DNA from: Anaspis maculata
Taxonomy: Eukaryota > Arthropoda > Insecta > Coleoptera > Scraptiidae
DNA length: 64,000 bases
Assembly: GCA_949128115.1 (NCBI GenBank)
Contig: OX421963.1
Coordinates: 83,771,602 to 83,835,601, forward strand
Reading direction: 5' to 3'
Within the stretch, counting starts at the first letter, position 1; each line of letters opens with the position of its first letter. Of the stretch, positions 22,888-33,536 are shown piece by piece. Below the pieces are notes generated by a model. It had not been told where the DNA came from and did no database searches. It worked only from the letters and a program-made list of their open reading frames with translations. The position numbers were made by a program, and so were the translations under genes.

Positions 22888-23397
22888 TGTCTTTTGTATA
22901 ACTTGTCTTGTTGGGCAATAAAGCTTCCTATCTTTTCTTGATTTTTAAGAAATTGATACATATACGACCCCTCATAACAAAAAAAAAGCGGCGTCCCATT
23001 TACATTCTAGCATTTTACACACAGGCTTTGCCACTTTGCTTTGTTCTTGACTGAAAATATTTTGGTCCTGGAAGGTGAAGTACGGGTGGAACAAGAAGCG
23101 ACAATCCATCAGTATTGCTTAGGTGAAAACAAAAAGACACTACTCAGTCATGAATTCTCTATCATATTTCATTTTTATCATAGGTACATACTCAAACATT
23201 AGGTGGACATGTATGATAGTGGAAAATAAAGCAGGGCTCGGACAAGGCAAACTAAGGAACAGCTTTTTTCTCTTTTGCCAACGTTTTGAGCGCAGTTTGG
23301 AGCTTTCCTTTGGGGTTGAGTAGAATTGTGTGGAAGAAAATGTATGGAATTAATTTTTTAGGAAATAACTTCTGACATTATCTGTTGTCCTCGGTGT
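22888..23397. other. Intergenic, no gene seen
   Basis: AT-rich sequence with an AATAAAGC at about 22917 but no upstream gene. Confidence 0.45.
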
Positions 23398-24476
23398 ATA
23401 CCGGGTGATCATATGAAAACCATCCACCAGCAGTAACTCCCGTTTCCCAGTGAAAATGTCTTCGAGCAAAAACAGGTCAATTTTCAAATCGGGCAGACAT
23501 CTAGAACATACATTAGCGATTTTTTATCTTCAGCCCCCTCGCCCCCACCTACCTCAGCTTTTAAATTTCAAATGACACTACCTATTTTGCGATACATTAA
23601 ATTCAACAGAATTGAATTCTCTTTCTGGAAAGATATCTCTAAAGTTTTTCACCCCACCCCTCTTTCCCCCTAAATTCTCTGAGTGTCCAGTTAAATATTC
23701 TTGACCTCTCAATTCTCTTCAATGCTGCAACGTCATCCTGCACAACATCGGAAGAGAAAATTTTTTATAGAAAAAGTGCCGCCCAAATTCACTCCTTCGC
23801 TCCCCCCTCCCCACCTTAGAAATCTAAAATGACAATACCTACTTTGTGATACATCAAATTAAAGGGAATCGAATTCTCTCCCTCAATACAATTTTCCCAG
23901 AATTCTCAAAACTCCCGTTTTCCTACTAAAATACTCCAAATGTCCAGTTAAATGGGAGGGTTGAAAATTTAAGAAAAATTGTTTCTAGAAAGATAATTGA
24001 TTTTCCTTTGATTTGATGTATCACAAAGTGGTAGGTATTTTGTTAAGTTTCAAAGTTGAGGTGGGGGAGAGCAATGGGGTTAATTTGGGTGGCACTTTTT
24101 CCACCAAAAATTCTTTTCTTTGAAGCTATTCAGGATGATGCTGACTAAACTGGAGAGGATTGAGGGGTCCAGAATATTGAAAAGGGACACTCACAGAACT
24201 TTTAGGGAGAAGGGGGGTAGAGTTTAAATTTTTGAAAAAATCTTTTTCAAGAAGACAATTCAATTTTCTTCAATTTGATGTATCGCAAGGTAGGTTGTGT
24301 CATTCGAAAATTTATTTTTGGGATGGGTGAGGGCGAGGGGGCTGAAGATGGAAGTTTGCCAATGTATGTTTTAGATGTCCTCCTCGATATAAAAATCGAG
24401 GTTTTTGCTCGAAGAAATATTCATCAGGAATCGGGAGTTATTGCAGGTGGATAGTTTCCAAATGATCACCTGGTAT
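23398..24476. mobile_element. Large palindromic foldback element
   Basis: The ends ATACCGGGTGATCATATG and inverse CAAATGATCACCTGGTAT pair inward for nearly the full 1.08 kb around a centre near 23945. Each arm itself contains a duplicated module (AATGACAMTACCTA then TGYGATACATYAAATT) repeated at about 250-bp spacing. It is flanked by TA-rich DNA, consistent with a TA target. No transposase. Confidence 0.82.
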
Positions 24477-24720
24477 GTAAATCAGCTGCTATGATTCCCT
24501 AATACAAAAATAGCTATTTCAGTTCACTTTTATAAGTTTTGTCTACATAGGTCTTAATTTGAATATGTATCTTATACTCAAAACAGGTACTACAGTGACG
24601 GCGGAAAAAAATTAGATCACCCCTACAAGAATAATTCCATTTGAATTCAGCTTCTTGATTTTGTGGAGGGGCTGCGACTCTTTCAGCTGTCACTGTATCT
24701 ACTTGTTAGATAGAATGATG

Positions 24721-25533
24721 TTACACAACTGTATCTTCTACTACATTCGTATTATTAGTGAAATTTACACTTTGGTTATTCAGAGTAGAGGGTTGGCTTT
24801 TTTTGCACAAACACAGCACTTGTTTAGCTTCGGTAGCAAATTTCTCATCAATCAAGTACAGGTAAATCAAGTTAAAAATTGGAGAACTTGCAGCCAGTAT
24901 CCAACCAATTCGGAAAATGTAATAGATGATAATATTCAAGTACGATTCTGTTAACAGTATCAAATGTACGCTCGACCACAACATGACATACGTGTTGGCA
25001 ATCCATAGCTCTACGTTCTTGTCTTTTCTATCAGTTTTGCAACAAAAATGTTTCACGTTGACTGCAACCATAAATTTCAATACCATGAAATAATGCCCAA
25101 TGAAAATTTTAGGTTTCCAGAACTGACCAAATTCGAAAAATCTCATCAGAAAGATCGTGAAAAGGCCGTAAAGATACACCAAAACAATCGAAGACAAGAA
25201 AACTGACTTTTTGCTGAAAAACGAAGATTCTTCGTGACGCCAAAAGATAACCAGTAGCACCATGGATAAATCTTGAGCGTAACGTAAGCTGTTCATTCCA
25301 TCTTGTAGGATTTGTGGATATGATGAGAAATGGATGAGTTTCAGGCAAAAATGCCCGATGGCGCTCAAAACGAATAAAACACTCAGATTTGCAGCAGTAA
25401 GATATTTGTGCTGCCTCAGGTCACTGCGCACGAATATTATGACCTTTGTCAAAATGCTGGCTATTGCTGACAGAATAAAAACGCCATCAAGTCCACACTC
25501 CAACAAAAAATCTAGTAGTTCGTGATAATTCAT
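24721..25533 (-). CDS. Seven-transmembrane rhodopsin-like orphan receptor, copy A (intact)
   Basis: The 270-residue protein has seven hydrophobic segments, roughly residues 17-36, 47-68, 84-98, 111-133, 143-162, 175-196 and 206-228. An F-W-R-H-E motif at 98-101 stands where class A receptors have DRY. S-S-P-I-F-N-L-I-Y at 216-224 stands where they have NPxxY, followed by D-E-K-F and a cysteine pair (L-C-L-C) like helix 8 with palmitoylation sites. There is no signal peptide; the N-terminus is short. The ATG is chosen because an acceptor TTGTAG precedes AAG-ATG and the same start is used in all paralogues. The coding region is intronless. Family placement as a divergent rhodopsin-like receptor is inference; ligand unknown. 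Insect odorant or gustatory receptors are less likely because they are longer and inverted. Confidence 0.82.
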   Translation of the reverse strand: MNYHELLDFLLECGLDGVFILSAIASILTKVIIFVRSDLRQHKYLTAANLSVLFVLSAIGHFCLKLIHFSSYPQILQDGMNSLRYAQDLSMVLLVIFWRHEESSFFSKKSVFLSSIVLVYLYGLFTIFLMRFFEFGQFWKPKIFIGHYFMVLKFMVAVNVKHFCCKTDRKDKNVELWIANTYVMLWSSVHLILLTESYLNIIIYYIFRIGWILAASSPIFNLIYLYLIDEKFATEAKQVLCLCKKSQPSTLNNQSVNFTNNTNVVEDTVV

Positions 25534-25536
25534 CTT

Positions 25537-25589
25537 CTACAATAAAAATTTTGTTAACATTTGAATAAATTTCCAGACTTTGCTCTTAC
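25537..25589 (-). other. Leader intron of receptor copy A
   Basis: The minus strand has ACAAG, then GTAAGAGC, ending TTTTTATTGTAG immediately before AAG-ATG. It is 53 bp, with the same position as in the paralogues. Confidence 0.7.
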
Positions 25590-25697
25590 CTTGTAATTTA
25601 ATCATTAGATATTGAAGCGCATAGTTTGTATGAATTTAGGCACTGCTAGAATTAATTATTATCAAGTTTATGTGTGATGGGTAATGATTTTATTCAT

Positions 25698-25790
25698 ACT
25701 GGGCTACAGGATATATTTTGTTTCAGGCAGAAAATGGTTATCTGTTCGTTGAACTTTGGTGACTTCTTAATTTGAGATATGCACAAATAA
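25698..25790 (-). promoter_or_regulatory. Conserved upstream block of receptor copy A
   Basis: The minus strand contains GTCACCAAAGTTCAACG, then CCCAGTATGAA about 70 bp on. Blocks at 27517-27600 and 34824-34905 upstream of the other minus-strand copies match it. CAGT lies 109 bp before the splice donor and could be an arthropod initiator (inference). Confidence 0.5.
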
Positions 25791-26300
25791 TTGACCGTTA
25801 GTAGTTTGCGGCAAGATATGAAACAGTATTATCACGGATAAGTTCACAAACTGAACAAAATTCTTAGAATCAGAAGAGAGTATCAGTAAAGTAAGCAGGA
25901 AAATGGAGTTTTTATTTTTGATTTCGTGGATTTTCCACTTCTTCCTAGGGGGGGCCGCGGGTTTGGCGCCGATGACTACACTTCTGAATTGAAAGAGAAT
26001 GGTTCATACACTCACTGTGCCAAAAAGTGTGTTCTAACAATAAAGTAACAATGATGCTTCCACCTAACACTGTCAGGACTGCTAGTCTAAAGTGAAGATC
26101 TCATCTTCACCTATTAATTTCCAACATATTAAAAGCCCTATCTCGCTCCGACATCATGGTCCAAGTGTGCCATGTGTTGAATCAGCTTATTGTTTCGCGA
26201 GTTTGGCTCTGGTCTCGAGTGCAGCAGCGTTTATTGGCTGATTGGCTCTCATGCGTACAAAAAAGAGCCAATGAGCGACGCTGCGCTTATTACTTGAACT
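25791..26300. other. Intergenic between receptor copies A and B
   Basis: It holds a small imperfect inverted repeat at 26205-26290 (GAGCCAAT and GCAGCAGCG words on both arms). No gene was seen. Confidence 0.45.
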
Positions 26301-26495
26301 AAAAGCGCGGCTGGAACAAGCTAAATAAACTCACCTCAAATTCCTCTCATCATTCCACGTACTTCATATTCATCATAATAAGATGGAATCATCAAGGGAT
26401 CAATCATCTAAGAGAAGAAAGAGAAAGAAAAGAGACATTTTCACATTGCCAAGTACATTTCATTGTCTTGAATACAAATTGAACGGAGAGTACTC

Positions 26496-27347
26496 CTACT
26501 CTTTATCTTTAGTAATGCTTGTATCGAGGCTCGTATCATTAACAAATTGCACTCTTTGGTGATTCGAAGCAGACCGTTGGTTCCTCAAGCGACAACACGA
26601 CAGGTGTTTTGCTTCGGCGCCAAATTTCTCATCAATCAAGCACAAATAAATCAAACTGCAAGTTGGGTGAGTCACTGCTGGTAAAAAAACAATCTTATAA
26701 ATATAAATTGGGCTCAAAATAATACCCATTGATGATAAAAAGAACACAAACTCTACCGGAAGCCACAGTAAAATATACGTGTTAGCAATCCATAGCTCTG
26801 CATTCTCACTGGCGTGTCTGTCACGTTTCCGAATATGTTTGACGTTTGCAACTCCCATAAGACATACCACAGCCAAATAGGGCGCAGAAAAAATAATTTA
26901 AGAGAAACCAGGCCTTCCAAAATCCACCAGATTCATGATAAACACCATCACGAGTCCGTACAGGTATACTGAAAGGACCAAAGATGCGAAAACTGTCTTT
27001 CTCATAAAAAACGAAGAGTTCTCGTGGCGCCAAAACAAAACAAGTATTATCATCGATAAATGTTGAGCAAAACATATACCGGCATCGATCTCTCCTGCCA
27101 AGTTGAAGAGTGAATATTAGAAAGTGCCAAGAACGTCAAGTCTCAGAAGAAGGTGCACGATCCAGCCCAAAACAAACATAACGTTCAGATTTACAACAGT
27201 GGAACATTTGAAATGCCTCAGGTTGCGGCGCGTGAGAATTATGACTGAGGTTGAAATGCTGCATATTGCTGACAAACAGTAGGCGACCAGAAATGCTCAT
27301 TGCAGTGAACGCTTGATCCAAGCATTATGACTCAAGTCATTGTTCAT
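26496..27347 (-). pseudogene. Seven-transmembrane orphan receptor, copy B, three nonsense codons
   Basis: From the ATG at 27347 to the stop at 26496 the frame is collinear with copy C (33801-34649) without a frameshift. Three codons are stops: TGA at 27297-27299 (where copy C has tryptophan), TAA at 27117-27119 (arginine in C) and TAA at 26898-26900. The motifs F-W-R-H-E, E-L-W-I-A-N-T-Y and L-I-Y-L-C-L-I-D-E-K-F are intact, as are the leader intron and upstream block. Downstream homology with copy C extends to about 26310. It is a recently dead duplicate, or one using readthrough, which is less likely with three stops. Confidence 0.85.
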
Positions 27348-27352
27348 CTTTC

Positions 27353-27412
27353 CTACAAATGAAAAATTGCAAAGAATGGAAAAAGATCCAAGTAGTTTTA
27401 CTTTGCTCTTAC
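27353..27412 (-). other. Leader intron of receptor copy B
   Basis: The minus strand has ATCACAAG, then GTAAGAGCAAAG, ending TTTTTCATTTGTAG, 5 bp before the ATG. It is 60 bp and still has good splice signals although the gene is broken. Confidence 0.65.
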
Positions 27413-27516
27413 CTTGTGATAATTTTCAAATTAAAAATAGAATTCCATCAACTGTGCGCTTCAGCTGAATGGCAGTAGTTTGGATCATTATGCTTGTGGC
27501 ACGTGAATAATTTCAT

Positions 27517-27600
27517 ACTGAGCTCAATACCTACTTTAGGCAAAAAAATTCATCACAGCAAATCTAGTTGAACTTTGGTGATTTTTAATTTTGATAAGAT
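27517..27600 (-). promoter_or_regulatory. Conserved upstream block of receptor copy B
   Basis: It shares TCACCAAAGTTCAACTA, GCTGTGATGAA, CCTAAAGTAGGTATT and TCAGTATGAAA with copy C, less closely with copy A. CAGT is 105 bp from the donor. Confidence 0.5.
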
Positions 27601-28049
27601 GAATGATTGATTTCAACCAATTACGTATTGATAAGAAGAGGAATATAATTGTTGAGGATTATTCAAGTATAGAAATAAATAAAATAGCCTGCACTTTGAC
27701 AAGCGCATTCACCATTTAAGTGAAGTTCTTCTCTTGTCGGCTATCAGAGTCTTCACATGGCATTGCTTCGCTTATCGCTACTACAAGACAGTCTACTGAT
27801 AGATGGGTACAATACACGTGACTTATTGAGAAATTGGTCTTGGCTGGTAGCTATCCTCATACTATTACTGAAGTCCAAAAACACAATGTTATGTCCGTGT
27901 GGTGAGTGTGGTTTCGTTCGAGTCTTCCTGTAACCCTCGAGGTGTTTCTGACGGCAGGACGGGGGGCGGCTTCAGCCGGTTTGGCAGCCAAGCGCTCGGT
28001 GCTCTCTTGTTGTTGACGTACTTCTTCCACTTGATCAAAGCCTCTTTAT
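27601..28049. other. Intergenic, no gene seen
   Basis: AT-rich to 27890, then GC-richer sequence leading into the Ty3 fragment. Open frames on the plus strand here are antisense shadows of that element. Confidence 0.45.
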
Positions 28050-29235
28050 TTATTTCCCCAGATTTCGTCCCGCTGTGCTGGCGGTTCCTGGATTTGGTCT
28101 CTTCGATCTTCTCCAGGTTCTTGGTCTATCGTCGTCTATTTGATCTTCTTCCTCCAGCCGTTTAAATATTCTTTCCATTCTTGCAGAGTACTGGGTTTCT
28201 TCTTGCTTATTGTTCCCTCGTTCCTTCTCTTCATCTTCTATTGGTATAATCTGATCTTGATGCTTTCCCTATATCTGATTGTTATCCAATTTACATCTGT
28301 ATATTACATTCCCTTCTCTCCCACTGATCTCAGCTTCACGCCATTTTTTCTTATTTACTTCTCGATAATTTCTAACCATCACTTTTTGTCTGATTCTGAA
28401 AACTTTATCTTTCTGTTTGTCGTCCATGATTACTACTTATTCTTTGTCAGGCTTGGTCCTTGTAATTGTATCGAGTCTTGTCTCCATTTTCCGTCCTAGA
28501 AATGCTTCGGCTGGTGTTCTTCGGGTAGTGCAATGCATCATGGCTTGATAGTTCATCAGAAATCTAGCTATTAGGGTCTCTATTTTCTGGGTTTTGTTCT
28601 TTGGATCTTCGAGTGCTGCAAAGAGTTCGTTTTTAAAGGTTTTAACTCCATTTTCCGCTCTTTCATTTCCAGCTGGATGTCGTGGTGGTGTCGTCAGATC
28701 AATTATACCATTTTCCAAGAAAAATTCTTTTATTTCTCCAGAAACAAAAGATCTACTATTGCTTGTTACAACAGTTTCCGAAACGACATATCTTGCGAAA
28801 GTCTCCAATATTCTTTGAGTCGTAATATCTTCCAATAAAAATTTTTCTGGCCATCCCGAAAATGAATCCACCATCAATAAAAATTCTCGTCTTTGCACAG
28901 GACCCTGAATGTACTCGCTGCATCGGTTCTGTAGCCTTTGACCAAGGTGTTAATTCGGCCTTCGGAGGATATGGTCGTTACTTCAGACAGGCTACACCTG
29001 AACTGGACATTTCTTCTATATCCTTGTCGATGCCTGGCCACCATAGGTAAGATCTTGTCAAGGCCTTCGTCTTCACTATGCCCAAGTGACTCATGTGCAG
29101 TTCTTCAAGCATTCGTTTTCTTGAAAAGCCGAGGAAGTGAGGCCTTCTGAGAGAAGAACACCAGAAATTTGCCGACGATGGCTTATTTTCACAGATGGAG
29201 CGATAACAGAAATAAAATTTAGGCCCAGCTGTCAC
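28050..29235 (-). pseudogene. Ty3/Gypsy pol fragment: integrase and C-terminus
   Basis: In order on the minus strand there is an integrase zinc-binding region (M-L-E-E-L-H-M-S-H-L-G, then W-W-P-G-I-D-K-D-I-E). The integrase core follows (L-L-M-V-D-S-F-S-G-W-P-E, P-R-H-P-A-G-N-E-R-A-E-N-G-V), then a basic tail with K-V-M-V-R-N-Y and R-R-S-K-R-P. It is damaged: a frameshift near 28930, the core motif near residue S-N-S-R-S lacks the usual D-N-G, and there are stops at 28437-28439 and about 28215. Protease, RT, RNase H and LTRs are absent. It is a 5'-truncated remnant. Confidence 0.85.
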
Positions 29236-29686
29236 ATTGATTCATATTGTTGGTTTCATTCTACGTTAAAAATACTCCCTTGGGCAGTTTTACTCCACTC
29301 CTAACTTTCAGAATTATGTGCTTCTACCGCTGACTGAAACCAGAGACGAGCACGTAATCTACGCGACGTAGATTACGCGTAGACAATGGCGTAGACAAAG
29401 GCCAAAGTCTACATCTCTTTTAACATCTTTTAAGCATGTAGGCAATGTACACAATGTAGACAATGTAGACAATAGGCTAATTTCCAGTGATTTCCGAATG
29501 ATTTCCGGGACTTTCAGTGATTTCCGAGAATTCCGAAAATTCCGGTGATTTCTGGATGAATTCCAGGATTCCCAAAATTAAATGTACCCTGAGCTCCAGG
29601 GAAATCAACCCCTTGTCCAGTGCTTGAAATTCGTCGGGGAGCAGTGCCGGATCATAGGGGTCTAAAAAGCCCATCAACCGTAGGAT

Positions 29687-31632
29687 TAGTGTTGCCGTCA
29701 AGAGTTAGACTTTCTAGAGTCTTGTCTTGAAAAGACGTCAAGACTTAGACAAGACCTCTAGGAACTCTTGTCTTGAAATTTCTGGACAAGACAAGAGTAG
29801 GGCTGTCAAGATCAAGAGTCTCGATTAGACTCTTGAAAAAAAAAATGAAAAAATCAGATAATCTCTGTTGACGGTTTTTTTATTGTCTACTGAATGTGTG
29901 AATTGCTTGGAGATTCCTGACAGAATTTATTGACAACATAAAATAACATCAATAAAGGTAAAAGGTACATTATATAAGGTGTTTGCAAACATTGGGGTAG
30001 AAAATCGAACCGCAGTTACGGAAATGATTCAAAAGTATCAGAAAAATGTTGAAAAAGGATCAAAATATGGTCTTTCGACCCCCTCTATATTCGTTATTTT
30101 GAAAGATTATAGTGAAGTGTTCTCAACAGACCAGGAAGCAATGTGTTTGAATGTTTGGATGTGTCTTGTAATTTTATTTACTATACAGGGTGAGTTGTAA
30201 ATCCTGGAAATCCAGTTTTCTTCAAAAATGCATGCAGAAAATTCCATATGAGAACTATTTGTTCATAACCTGTAGAACCTTTCACGGCCTTTTTCGAGGG
30301 AAAATAGATTTTTGCGATTCATGATTCACCCTGTGCACTGAATAAAACTCCAAGACACATTCAAAGGTTAAAAAAATGCTTTTTGGTCTGATGGTGAGAG
30401 TTTCTTGGAAAAAAAAAAACGAAAGTAGAAGGAGTCGGAGGACCACCTTTTGACCCTTCATATTTCCAAAAATAAAAATCATAGTTTTTTTCCAACAATT
30501 TTCCGGGACTTTGGGGCATTTCTTCAACTGCGGCTCAGTTTTCTATCTCAAGTTTGCAAACACCCTGTATATTCACATGACATCTTCTTTAGACTCTGTA
30601 TGTCTCTACTGTTTTTTTTCCGGTTCTCATGCAAAAGTTTCCTCCAAGTGATTTTTTTTCAAGGGCTGCTCCAACATCTTCATTTATACTTCTCCAAAAC
30701 ATAGCTGCGCCTTCTCAGATCGCAACTTTTGAGAAATCAGGTCGTTCAATAAGGTTTTTAAGAAGGTTTTTGGTCAATGGCTGCAAAACAAAAGTGTTTC
30801 TCGCCAATAAAATGTAAATGATTCAGACAACATGCTGCAGCCAGATATCATTTCAATGTAGGTACCAAGGCAAAATACCTATTAAGCTGGTGTTCTTTTT
30901 ACAGCTTGAGCAAAGTGAGTCTTCTTGCCCGCGTCAGGTTGACACAATCGGGAACCTGACACAGCTGCTTAAACCCGATTATTCACATTTCTCCGTGCAG
31001 CAGCAATGTTTCAAACACCAGCAAATATTGAAGTTGATTGATTGACTTTTTTTCGACTGTGACTCTTTTTCGTTGACTGTTTCTCGACGTTGATGTGGCA
31101 ACCTGATACTGTTCTTGGCTTGCTTACTCACTCGATTTGAGCAGATGGACTGCGGTGAGCTAAATTTCTATTTCCTTTCGCGGTGCCAGATTTTTTGAAC
31201 TGAACAGTAGTTGACTATATTTATTTAGGCATGAAACCTACGGCAATAAAATCGTATCTTGTCATTTTATATGAGACCTCATTGCAGAAATACGTCTACT
31301 GACAGATCAGGGGTGGCGGTGGCAACCTTTTCTTTCAGCACTCACACCAATGCAATGATAAATTTCAGTGTGAATAAAAGTGGGTTTTTGTTTTGAAATT
31401 TGAGCGTAAGTATACCCAAGTAGAATATTTTATTGGAGCGCAGGGTTTTGTTCAATTTTAATATCAAGAGTCTATCTAGACTCTTGGAAATTTCCCATCA
31501 AGAGTTCTAACTATAGGACTAGGACTAAGACTAGGACAAGTCTTGTCTTGAAATTTTGAAAAAATCTTGATATTTCAAGACAAGACAAGAGTAGTGCAAC
31601 TCTTGTCTTGTCTTGTCTAGACGGCAACACTA
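29687..31632. mobile_element. Inner hAT-like element with TCTTGTCTTG subterminal repeats
   Basis: The ends TAGTGTTGCCGTC and inverse are flanked by CGTAGGAT (29679-29686) and CGTAGGAC (31633-31640), 7 of 8 identical. Dense TCTTGTCTTGAA and CAAGACAAGAG repeats lie within 150-200 bp of both ends, as in transposase-binding regions. No transposase was recognised inside. Confidence 0.72.
29973..30571. mobile_element. TA-target MITE with GGTGTTTGCAAAC ends
   Basis: The left TATAAGGTGTTTGCAAAC and right inverse TATACAGGGTGTTTGCAAAC delimit a 0.6-kb insertion inside the inner hAT-like element. A further short pair, ACAGGGTGAGTTGTAAATC (30185) and its diverged inverse (to 30334), suggests yet another insertion inside it. 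Confidence 0.55.
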
Positions 31633-31913
31633 CGTAGGACAAGACTTTGGGGGGCGCAATACAAGAAGTAAATTATGCCCTCTTTTCAAATCAAAATTCT
31701 CCTGCGCTTTTCACTCGTTCTAGTCGCGATGTGTAGGTAGTGTCCGCTTTGTCGAAAAATCGTTCTCTTTACGTATAAAAATTGTTGAACCCGAGAATTT
31801 GAGACGCTACTTATTGGACCCGGAGCCCTGGGCGCAAATACCCATAATCCGGCACTGTCGGCCCTGCTATAATTACTGTGCTAACGCAGGAAAACGCTGA
31901 AGTACTCATCCAT

Positions 31914-32053
31914 CTACCTGTGAGCTTTCAAACGGCTTTCCGCTGTGTTCGTCAGATTCTTTTTGCAGTTTAGGCAGTATGCGAAATACTTGTTGTTTTG
32001 TTGATTGCCCTGGAGAAACTTCAGCTCCTTGAAACACCTGTTTTGTTGACGGC
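31914..32053 (-). pseudogene. BED zinc-finger exon of hAT transposase
   Basis: The frame reads N-N-K-Y-F-A-Y-C-L-N-C-K-K-N-L-T-N-T-A and then E-S-R-L-K-A-H-R, the CxxC...H part of a BED finger. It is followed by CTCACAG and GTAGATG, a splice donor. No downstream exon survives in recognisable form. Confidence 0.6.
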
Positions 32054-32353
32054 CTGGCACTGGCATTGCACTTATTTCTTTGATGTGGGAAAGGGCCGCG
32101 GCACATGGGTTTGAGTGTGGTACAACAACAAACACAGAAAAGCACACTCGCAGCAATTTTGGTTGGGTAGGCACCGAAACTGGCAGGAGTGAGAACTAAG
32201 AAGACACAGGAATGACACTTGACAGTGGTGCGCGCAGCATTTTGTCTACATTCTCTAAATTGTCTACATTGTCTACGTCGCAAAACCAAAGTTCACGCAT
32301 TGTCTACGCTTGGATGTAGACAATGATTGTTCACAGGTAAGGTCCCAGCCCTG

Positions 32354-32644
32354 ACGGTAACTGATCCCATTTCCAGCATCTTCTTGACCTTGCAGACGGT
32401 TTCAACTAACACGGTCAAAACCGAGGTCAAAACCAATCAAAGGTTTGGTCCATGTCACCTGCATACTACTGGACCATCATTCTGCCCTTAAGCCAGTTGG
32501 TATTATGTCACAAATCTAGGTTAAAAAGAAAGATCTACCTTCAGTCCACCATTTTGTGTGAAAATTTCACTTTTCTATCTACCGTAAGTTCGACAGCACG
32601 ACATTCAAATGTTGTTGCAGAATATTCACACTCAAGGAAAACAG
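32354..32644. other. Intergenic, no gene seen
   Basis: Ordinary sequence containing TCAAAACCGAGGTCAAAACC. Nothing else noted. Confidence 0.4.
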
Positions 32645-32654
32645 AAAATGATCC

Positions 32655-32983
32655 TTTTTTTTTTTTTTTTTTTTTGCCCTGCATCAACAGCTAGGTTATT
32701 AGCAGGTTTTTGCCGTCGGGGTTTTTCTTTAACGATAACAATGAGGACGATAACAACGAAGTACTGTGAGATTTACATCTTTGGATCAGTGGGGAATTTA
32801 TCAGTGGGGTTTTGTTTCGATGGCTTTCTCGTTTCATCCCTCTTCCCGGGGCATCACCGCACGATAGTAGATGCCCCAGTACTAAGGGAAGCGTGAAAAA
32901 GTCCATCTGGCCCAGTGCGGATTTGAACCCGGGACCTTCGCCTTTGAAAGCGAGGCCGAGCTCACCGTGCTACCGACTGGGTT
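32655..32983 (-). mobile_element. tRNA-derived SINE with A21 tail
   Basis: On the minus strand a tRNA-like head has an A-box-like CCCAGTCGGTAGC and a perfect B box GGTTCAAATCC (32919-32929). It is followed by a 230-bp unrelated body and 21 A residues (T-run at 32655-32675). AAAATGATCCTT flanks both sides (32645-32656 and 32987-32998), a 12-bp target duplication. A pure tail and perfect duplication mean a recent insertion. The anticodon arm is irregular (8-nt loop), so it is not a functional tRNA gene. Confidence 0.88.
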
Positions 32984-33167
32984 AAAAAAATGATCCTTGT
33001 TTTCCAATAAAACGGACAAACCCGGCAGATATTGACCAACGCAACATCGACACTCACTTATGACACCACAGCTGAGAACACAACACAGTGCTACCAATTT
33101 TTTTAAGTTACCGCCAGAGGTCCGTCTCTCCCCATGGTCCGACTCTCCTCCCTTCACCCTATAACAG

Positions 33168-33536
33168 TAACGTATGGTCCGAAAGTTTTGGAAATCTTTC
33201 CAAAAGCTAATGACTTTTTTTGGATAGTTTCAATTTTGTAACTTGATATTGCAAAAACTAACATCATCTATAACAATAACAAATTCATATTCAACATATT
33301 GAAGATGTGCCATTATCTTTGATGAGCATAGAGCATTTCGCATTAGTGTTCAGAGAATGATGGAAGAAAATTGAAAACCATCGAAGACAATGGTCCATTA
33401 TCAATATCTTGAATATGAATTTGTTATTGCTATATATATGATGTCATATTTTGCAATACCAAGTTGGAAAATAAAGACTTTTCAGAAAAAGTCTAAGCCT
33501 TCAAACAATTTCCCAAAACTTCCGGACCATACGTTA
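33168..33536. mobile_element. Foldback MITE, TA target, copy 2
   Basis: Same ends as 2132-2708 (TA then ACGTATGGTCCGAAAGTTTT, inverted at the right). At 369 bp it is shorter because the central loop is only about 45 bp. Confidence 0.82.

Larger units (their letters stand above)
29642..31857. mobile_element. Middle hAT-like element
   Basis: CAGTGCCGGATCATAGGG at the left and inverse CAGTGCCGGATTATGGG at the right form a typical hAT terminal repeat. The flanking 8-mers (TCGGGGAG and TCGGCCCT) agree only in the first four bases, so the target duplication is not convincing. Confidence 0.5.
29341..32353 (-). mobile_element. Outer hAT element of a nested cluster
   Basis: The subterminal motif TGTAGACAATG recurs near both ends (29390-29475 and 32240-32330). 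Imperfect ends CAGAGACGAGCACGTA and inverse CAGGGCTGGGACCTTA are flanked by ACTGAAAC and ACGGTAAC, 6 of 8 alike. A BED-finger exon near the right end (31914-32053) fits a hAT transposase read leftward. The interior is filled by later insertions. Exact borders are tentative. Confidence 0.5.

Noticed and set aside
28140..28499. 119-codon hydrophobic plus-strand protein
   Set aside because: It is antisense to the Ty3 pol C-terminus; the hydrophobicity comes from AT-rich complement of lysine-rich codons.
30700..31430. Transposase inside the inner hAT-like element
   Set aside because: No open frame there shows BED, CxxH, TRW or dimerisation motifs.
32905..32983. A tRNA gene on the minus strand
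   Set aside because: B box and A-box-like sequence are present, but the anticodon loop is 8 nt, the acceptor stem does not pair properly, and a 230-bp body with poly(A) and target duplication shows it is a SINE head.
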